Below are positions 58,920 through 64,000 of a stretch of DNA of 64,000 nucleotides, one piece after another (positions within the stretch are counted from its first letter, which is position 1; every line of letters starts with the position of its first letter). Source of the DNA: Prochlorococcus sp. MIT 0604. Lineage in GTDB: Bacteria > Cyanobacteriota > Cyanobacteriia > PCC-6307 > Cyanobiaceae. The notes under the pieces were generated by a model, which did no database searches, had not been told where the DNA came from, and saw only the letters and a list, made by a program, of their open reading frames with translations. The position numbers were made by a program, and so were the translations under genes. The stretch lies in contig NZ_CP007753.1 in assembly GCF_000757845.1 (NCBI RefSeq), positions 496,001 to 560,000 of the forward strand. Reading direction: 5' to 3'.

Positions 58920-59336
58920 TCAAAGATTTCCAATAGATTTGTCGATTTGACTAGCTTTTTTAATCCATTCTTTTAAGAGAGTAAAAGTTCTATCTGTATC
59001 AGTTTTTACTCTAAGATTTCTTTCTAATCTACCAATTTTGCGTTCTAATTCGTAAGGGGTAGATTGTGATAATGATTTAAGAGAAGATATACCGCAATGC
59101 AAAAGTAGATATGCTTGCGGTGGAGAAATTCCAATTTCTTTTTTAAATATAGCTATAGCTCTAATTTTCTTAAGATTATTCAATGTACATAGTGAAGATT
59201 TTCTTTGAATCTCATTTATATCTAAGTCCGAAAGATTACTTAATTTTTCAAAGTCAGTTAGATTATTTTGAATAAAAAAAGATTTCTCATGTCTAAAATT
59301 AATTGGCAAATAATCTAAAAAGGTTTTACTTTCCAT
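58920..59336 (-). CDS. DUF4332-like helical protein
   Basis: The 138-residue protein shows repeated helical HhH-type segments such as GISPPQAYLLLHCGISSLKSLSQSTPYELERKIG, which match the DUF4332 family (helix-hairpin-helix-like). No transmembrane or catalytic motif is seen. Such domains often bind nucleic acid, but the function is unknown. Confidence 0.78.
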   Translation of the reverse strand: MESKTFLDYLPINFRHEKSFFIQNNLTDFEKLSNLSDLDINEIQRKSSLCTLNNLKKIRAIAIFKKEIGISPPQAYLLLHCGISSLKSLSQSTPYELERKIGRLERNLRVKTDTDRTFTLLKEWIKKASQIDKSIGNL

Positions 59337-59346
59337 TTTTTAAAGA

Positions 59347-59790
59347 CTAATTCATTTTGACATTTTTCTGAACTTCTCCTATAACCACTGGTTTACTTAC
59401 ACCCTCTGAAATTTTTTCAAGTTTTCTTATCTTTATTTTTACATTCGCACCAGATCTGCTACCTTTCCTTAAGTTTTCCGATAATTGGTCTAAAGTTGCT
59501 TCAATAGATTCTTCTGGGAAGGCATCATCTGCTTTAGCAATAATCAGATCGAACCCATTGTCATAAACAATTGGAACATATTTTGCACCTTCTATTACAA
59601 CCTTTTCAGAGTAACTTTGTATAAATGCCCAACTACTCAATGAAAGTAATAATGAAAAGATAGTTGCTCCAATTATTCGAAATTTAAAACCAAAATTAAA
59701 TATAAAAGCTGCTATTGTGCAAATGAATAGAAATATTCCAAACAATCCAAAAATTTTGGGTGTGTTCTCTAATAGTTCAAAAAAAGACAT
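59347..59790 (-). CDS. ycf51: Ycf51 family membrane protein
   Basis: Two transmembrane helices (about residues 13-33 and 38-58) precede a domain with KYVPIVYDNGFDLIIAKADDAFPEESIEATLDQLSENL, the pattern of the Ycf51 (DUF2518) family of cyanobacteria and plastids. The function is unknown. It is divergent from the large TamB-like gene across 52 bp and is the last of a minus-strand set. Confidence 0.85.
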   Translation of the reverse strand: MSFFELLENTPKIFGLFGIFLFICTIAAFIFNFGFKFRIIGATIFSLLLSLSSWAFIQSYSEKVVIEGAKYVPIVYDNGFDLIIAKADDAFPEESIEATLDQLSENLRKGSRSGANVKIKIRKLEKISEGVSKPVVIGEVQKNVKMN

Positions 59791-59842
59791 TTAGTGGCTT
59801 TGACCTGATTAATTTCTTATATTTTGTAAGCCTACTCTATTT

Positions 59843-62800
59843 TTGGGCTCTAACTTGAAAAAAATTAGATCTCTAAATTTAAATACTAAGATTTTTTTAG
59901 CAGGGATGCTCTTACCCTTAGGTTTTTTAGGCTCTTTTTTATTAAATAATTTTTTAAAAGAAACTTATAGTTCTAGGAAATTAGAGCTTGAAGAAAGTAT
60001 TGAGAATTTTTTAGATAAAAATATTGATTTAGGTGATTATGTTGGGATTAGATTTTTAGGTATTTCTTTGGGGAATTCAAAAATTAATGATAAAAAAAAT
60101 ATAGATTCTGAAATTAAAGCCAAAAATGTATATGTGGGCATTATGCCTTTTAGATCTTTGCTAAAACAAAAATGGATTGTAAAAATAAGTCCTAATGAAG
60201 CCGCTATAAATATAGATAGAGATTTTTTTAAAAGGGATAAATCTTATAGAAATGATCTAATTACAAAAAAATCACAATCAAACTATGAATTGAATTTTAA
60301 CTTAAATAAATATTCAATTCTAAATCTTAAAAAATCAGGATTTAAAACAAAAGTAAAAGGTAACGTTATTTATAAGTCAAAGAATAGAGAAATTATTGCA
60401 AATGTAAAATCAAATTTTGATGAAAAAGGTTTTTTAAAATTTAAATTTAATACAAAATTAAATAAAGACTTTTTATCTCTTGAGTTATTTTCTAGGGGTT
60501 TAGATCTTGAGAATTCTAACTATATTATTGGGAATAGAAAAATTAGTTTTAAAAAAGGAAATTTTAAATCTAACTTTAAATTTAATAAATTACCAAATGA
60601 AACATCTTGCAAAGGAAGATTTTCTTTTACTAATTTAAAAATAAAATCGGAAGCTTTCTCAGAGAATATAAATTCAGATTCAACTAATTTTGTTTGTAAA
60701 GATAATAATTTAATTGGTAATTCAGAAAAATTAAATTATGGAACGTTAACTTCAAACTTTAATCTAAATGTGCCATTTAATAGAAGTTCTAATAGTATTG
60801 ATCTAAAAGGAAGTATTGGATATATTAATAGCCTCAATCCAGATATCCAATTATTGGGTAATATTCCCTATTGGTTTGATAGAAGAGGTATTAATTTTGG
60901 TGATATAGATACTAGTTTTAAAATAAATAGAACTCAATTATCTAATTTAAATATTTTCCGAAAAAATGATATAAGGGGTTTCATTACTGCTAAAGGAGAA
61001 TTAAAAGGAAAAATTTCTGATCCTGATATTTCGATAAACTTTAATCTTGATTACCCGCACTTTAAAGGTATTCGCATTAGAGAAATATGGGAGGGAGATA
61101 TTAAAAATGAAAATAATAAATTTCTGCTAAATATGAAGAATAGATATTCTCCAATCCCTTCATTTCTCTCAATCAATTTTAATTCTGATCTTAAAATAAA
61201 TAATGCAAATTTTGTAAGAGTTTTTAATTCAAATAAAGGTACTATAGGCATCGTCAAAGAGGGTGATGTTTATAGTTGGAGAGCGGATAATTTTCCTCTT
61301 GATGAACTTGAATTATCTATAGACAAAAATCAATTCGATAGAATTGATGGAATTATTAATGGTAAGGGATCAATTTCGTCAGACCAGTCATATATTGATG
61401 GGCGAATTGCTTGGAGTTTAGGTAAATATGGGAATATTAATCTCGCCAATTCATTATTTGATTTCCGCGTCGAAGATAATTCTTTTTATATAAACTCTTC
61501 ATTGTATCCAATCGATGGAGGAATAATTGAAGTCGAATATAATTCAAGTAAAAATAATCTAATTAATTCAGAATTCAAGGATATAAGCACTAGATGGACT
61601 ATCCTTACCGCTGTTGATATTTTTAACTTTGATAATAAAAAATTTATTCCTTTAAGTAAATCCAATATTTTGGATGATTTGGAAATAAATAAAGAAAATA
61701 AATCATTTAAAGAAAGGATTGATTTTATAAATAACTTTATTGAAAATAGTAATTTGCTAGAGGATAAATTTAATTTGCAAAAATATTTAAATAAATTTAG
61801 AAGTAGATACAATGGAAAAATTACTATTCAGGGCGATAGACCAGCAAATTATAAATTGAATGCAAAATTAAATGGCTATCTCGATGTATCTAAAGACGTC
61901 TATAACAAGAATAAAGAGGAATTTTCTATTGATTTAGAAGGTGGATTATTAACAGGGAAAGGTTCCTTAAAAATTAAAAAATTTCCAATAAGTGCAGCAA
62001 ATATCTTTTTAAATAAACCAAGAGATTTCCTTGGAGGATTAGATATGAATATAGTTTATGATCTTGATATAAAATCTTTTTCTAGCAATATTTTTTCCAA
62101 TGGTTCATCAATTAAAAATAATAAAATAATATTTGATAAAGGACTAGTTAAATTTAATAATTCTATTTTTGATATTGATTTTTCCCTTATAGTAAATGAT
62201 TCTGAAATCCCAATTAATATTGAAGGCTCAATACCTATAAATAAATCTGATAAATTAGATCTAAGATTTATTGGGAATGGAAAATTTATTGAATTAATAG
62301 ATATTTTTGCTGATGAATACTTTACCTTTAAAGAAGGTGATGTAAATCTAAGAGTTATCCTAAAAGGAACCTTAAATAAACCTCTACTAAATGGATTTTT
62401 CGTAGTTAAAGATTCTGAAATTGAATTTTTAAACAATAGAATAAAAGATATTAATAGCACAATAATCTTTGATTTTGACTCTTTAGAGATCAATAATCTA
62501 CAAGCTAATGCTGATGATTCTGGAGAAATTTTTGTAAAAGGTTCTTTGCCTTTTTACAGTCAGAATGATTCTGAGGAGGCAGAAATTAATTTAATAACTA
62601 ATAGATTTACTTTAAAGAAAGGTAATTTTAATTTTTTAATAGATTCAGATCTCGATTTAAGTGGATCATTTGAAAGTCCTGTTTTGGGAGGTTCTCTATC
62701 TTTTAATAATGGATTTATTAATTTTAATAGCACCAATCAAAACAATAAAAATGAAAATAATCTTATAAGAAAAGAGGATAAAAAAGATTGGCCAGAACTT

Positions 62801-63802
62801 TACTGGAATAATAATGAAAATATTGAAATAATTTCAAATGAAACAATCTTGAATTCAGTTCTTTTGGGAGAAACTTTGCCTAATTATTTGGATAATTTGA
62901 GTTTTAATAATCTTAAATTAAAACTTGGTCCAGATTTTAAACTTCAATATTCAGAATTAGTTCAAGCTTATTTAGATACCAGATTAGACCTTAATATAAA
63001 CGGAAAAGTAGGAAAAGATTTAAATGCTAGAGGTCTAATTTATCTTAAAAAAGGTAGAGCTAATCTATATACCACTCCATTTAAACTTGATAAAAATAAA
63101 GACAATTATATTTTATTTGCATCTAGAAGTGGTGTTGTTCCATTTATTAATTTTTCTCTGGTTAGTAAAGTTCCAGATTCTATAATACCTATAAGTCAAA
63201 ATAATCAGGATTCAAACCTCTCAGGTGATCTTGATGTTAATGCTACTTCAAGTGGTTTGGGATCATTTGGGATTGGTAATTCAAGGCTTATCAAAATTGA
63301 AGCATCTTATGAAGGATTTTTAGATCAATTATCATTTGCTGATGAAAATAGAAGAATCCAATTAAGGAGCACGCCAAGTTATAACAGATCACAAATAATT
63401 GGTTTGATTGGAGGTAACTCTGCAAATTTAATTAATAGAGCATTCATTTCTCAACTTAATAATGCTGATGCATTTAGTGAAAGATTTCAGTTATCTCTAT
63501 ATCCAGCGTTAATAGAAAATAATGATTCATTAAATAATATTTTTTCAAATGAAAATTTAGATATAGACAATGATGATCAATCATCTTCTAATGAAGAATT
63601 TTCTTCTCAAGCTTGGGTAGCCGAAATAGGTCTTGATATTACTGATGCGATAAATTTTGCCTTTCAAACTGTTCCAGGTAGAGAAGATATTTCACCTTTA
63701 GGAATTTTGACTTTTCAGGCAAATCCAAACCTAGAATTATTAGGTTCTTTTGATTCCAATGGGGATTGGAAAAGTCAAGTTCAATTATTTTTTAGATATT
63801 AA
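59843..63802 (+). CDS. tamB: TamB/DUF490-type lipid-transfer or translocation protein
   Basis: This 1319-residue protein is the largest in the window. One N-terminal membrane anchor (residues 15-35) is followed by long beta-repeat regions typical of AsmA/TamB-like proteins and the C-terminal DUF490 domain (about residues 950-1319), ending VPGREDISPLGILTFQANPNLELLGSFDSNGDWKSQVQLFFRY. Such proteins span the periplasm and move phospholipids or assist outer-membrane protein assembly. The start is TTG 59843 (TTG 59855 also possible). It is the last complete gene before proA. Confidence 0.88.
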   Translation: MGSNLKKIRSLNLNTKIFLAGMLLPLGFLGSFLLNNFLKETYSSRKLELEESIENFLDKNIDLGDYVGIRFLGISLGNSKINDKKNIDSEIKAKNVYVGIMPFRSLLKQKWIVKISPNEAAINIDRDFFKRDKSYRNDLITKKSQSNYELNFNLNKYSILNLKKSGFKTKVKGNVIYKSKNREIIANVKSNFDEKGFLKFKFNTKLNKDFLSLELFSRGLDLENSNYIIGNRKISFKKGNFKSNFKFNKLPNETSCKGRFSFTNLKIKSEAFSENINSDSTNFVCKDNNLIGNSEKLNYGTLTSNFNLNVPFNRSSNSIDLKGSIGYINSLNPDIQLLGNIPYWFDRRGINFGDIDTSFKINRTQLSNLNIFRKNDIRGFITAKGELKGKISDPDISINFNLDYPHFKGIRIREIWEGDIKNENNKFLLNMKNRYSPIPSFLSINFNSDLKINNANFVRVFNSNKGTIGIVKEGDVYSWRADNFPLDELELSIDKNQFDRIDGIINGKGSISSDQSYIDGRIAWSLGKYGNINLANSLFDFRVEDNSFYINSSLYPIDGGIIEVEYNSSKNNLINSEFKDISTRWTILTAVDIFNFDNKKFIPLSKSNILDDLEINKENKSFKERIDFINNFIENSNLLEDKFNLQKYLNKFRSRYNGKITIQGDRPANYKLNAKLNGYLDVSKDVYNKNKEEFSIDLEGGLLTGKGSLKIKKFPISAANIFLNKPRDFLGGLDMNIVYDLDIKSFSSNIFSNGSSIKNNKIIFDKGLVKFNNSIFDIDFSLIVNDSEIPINIEGSIPINKSDKLDLRFIGNGKFIELIDIFADEYFTFKEGDVNLRVILKGTLNKPLLNGFFVVKDSEIEFLNNRIKDINSTIIFDFDSLEINNLQANADDSGEIFVKGSLPFYSQNDSEEAEINLITNRFTLKKGNFNFLIDSDLDLSGSFESPVLGGSLSFNNGFINFNSTNQNNKNENNLIRKEDKKDWPELYWNNNENIEIISNETILNSVLLGETLPNYLDNLSFNNLKLKLGPDFKLQYSELVQAYLDTRLDLNINGKVGKDLNARGLIYLKKGRANLYTTPFKLDKNKDNYILFASRSGVVPFINFSLVSKVPDSIIPISQNNQDSNLSGDLDVNATSSGLGSFGIGNSRLIKIEASYEGFLDQLSFADENRRIQLRSTPSYNRSQIIGLIGGNSANLINRAFISQLNNADAFSERFQLSLYPALIENNDSLNNIFSNENLDIDNDDQSSSNEEFSSQAWVAEIGLDITDAINFAFQTVPGREDISPLGILTFQANPNLELLGSFDSNGDWKSQVQLFFRY

Positions 63803-63868
63803 TTCAGAAAGAAATTTACTTTAAAGAATCGTTAATTTGAATTATTATTAGATTAACTAAAAAATATT

Positions 63869-64000
63869 ATGGCTAATATCTTTGAAGTCCCACAACCCGG
63901 TAATGATCTTTTAGAAAAAGCTGAGAAAGTTCGTTTTGCGTCAATAAAAATAAGTCAGACTGAAAATCAAAATCGAATTAAAGCCTTAAATTTTATGGCT
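63869..64000 (+). CDS. proA: gamma-glutamyl phosphate reductase, truncated by window end
   Basis: The first 44 codons (MANIFEVPQPGNDLLEKAEKV...) match the N-terminus of ProA, which reduces gamma-glutamyl phosphate in proline synthesis. The gene is cut off by the end of the window, so the catalytic Cys is not seen. It follows the TamB-like gene by 66 bp. Confidence 0.8.
   Translation, partial: MANIFEVPQPGNDLLEKAEKVRFASIKISQTENQNRIKALNFMA

Noticed and set aside
61051-62493. Minus-strand open frames within the TamB-like gene
   Set aside because: They are shadows of the long plus-strand gene with low-complexity leucine/serine composition.

Overview
The window looks like a chromosomal segment of a high-light-adapted Prochlorococcus. 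Base composition is strongly AT-rich, spacers are very short, many genes start with TTG or GTG, and diagnostic genes are present: a complete alpha-carboxysome operon with Form IA Rubisco, both protochlorophyllide reductases, psaM, ndhL, plastocyanin, a cyAbrB regulator, and the cyanobacterial alkane pair (acyl-ACP reductase and aldehyde deformylating oxygenase). The strain is not identifiable by eye.

Layout. 1-8.4 kb: cobalamin adenosyltransferase, a tyrosine recombinase, ferrochelatase with a chlorophyll-binding tail, acetolactate synthase, a laccase-domain protein that appears to start at AUU, and a Tab2/ribosomal-S1-like RNA-binding pair. 8.4-16.6 kb: creatininase-family protein, the ado-aar-accA cluster, an SDR, folE, trpF, a site-2 protease and a lipoate ligase-like protein. 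16.6-22.2 kb: psaM (not a long ORF, only 34 codons), light-dependent por, and the dark-operative chlLBN genes on the other strand. 22.3-31.7 kb: csoS1D, rdgB, then csoS1-cbbL-cbbS-csoS2-csoSCA-csoS4A-csoS4B and an acRAF-like gene, with hairpins in the first three spacers. 31.7-43.8 kb: RidA, GloB, HisG, an ABC exporter, a GNAT, two arsenosugar-type glycosyltransferases, dnaA, a GST, glutathione reductase, a cation antiporter and dihydroorotase. 43.8-49.4 kb: tRNA-Leu(UAA), ndhL-DUF3007-trpA, cyAbrB, a group 2 sigma factor followed by a YkvA protein and a small HTH protein, hisIE and a PTPS-like protein. 49.5-64 kb: a ClpB-type chaperone whose N-domain lies in another frame across an A8 slippery run, petE, an epimerase, hemE, glgB, a CocE-like hydrolase, Ycf51 and a very large TamB-like protein; proA runs off the end.

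Most genes are core metabolism: tetrapyrrole and chlorophyll synthesis (hemH, hemE, por, chlLBN, cobO), carbon fixation and storage (carboxysome, glgB), photosynthetic electron transport (psaM, ndhL, petE), amino acids (ilvB, trpF, trpA, hisG, hisIE, proA) and pyrimidines (pyrC).

No prophage, transposase, CRISPR array or rRNA was found. The observations most worth checking are the clpB frameshift at a canonical -1 slippery heptamer, the AUU start of the laccase-domain gene, a GC-rich structured element with a 14-bp direct repeat upstream of the carboxysome operon, and a repeated motif in the chlL-chlB spacer.
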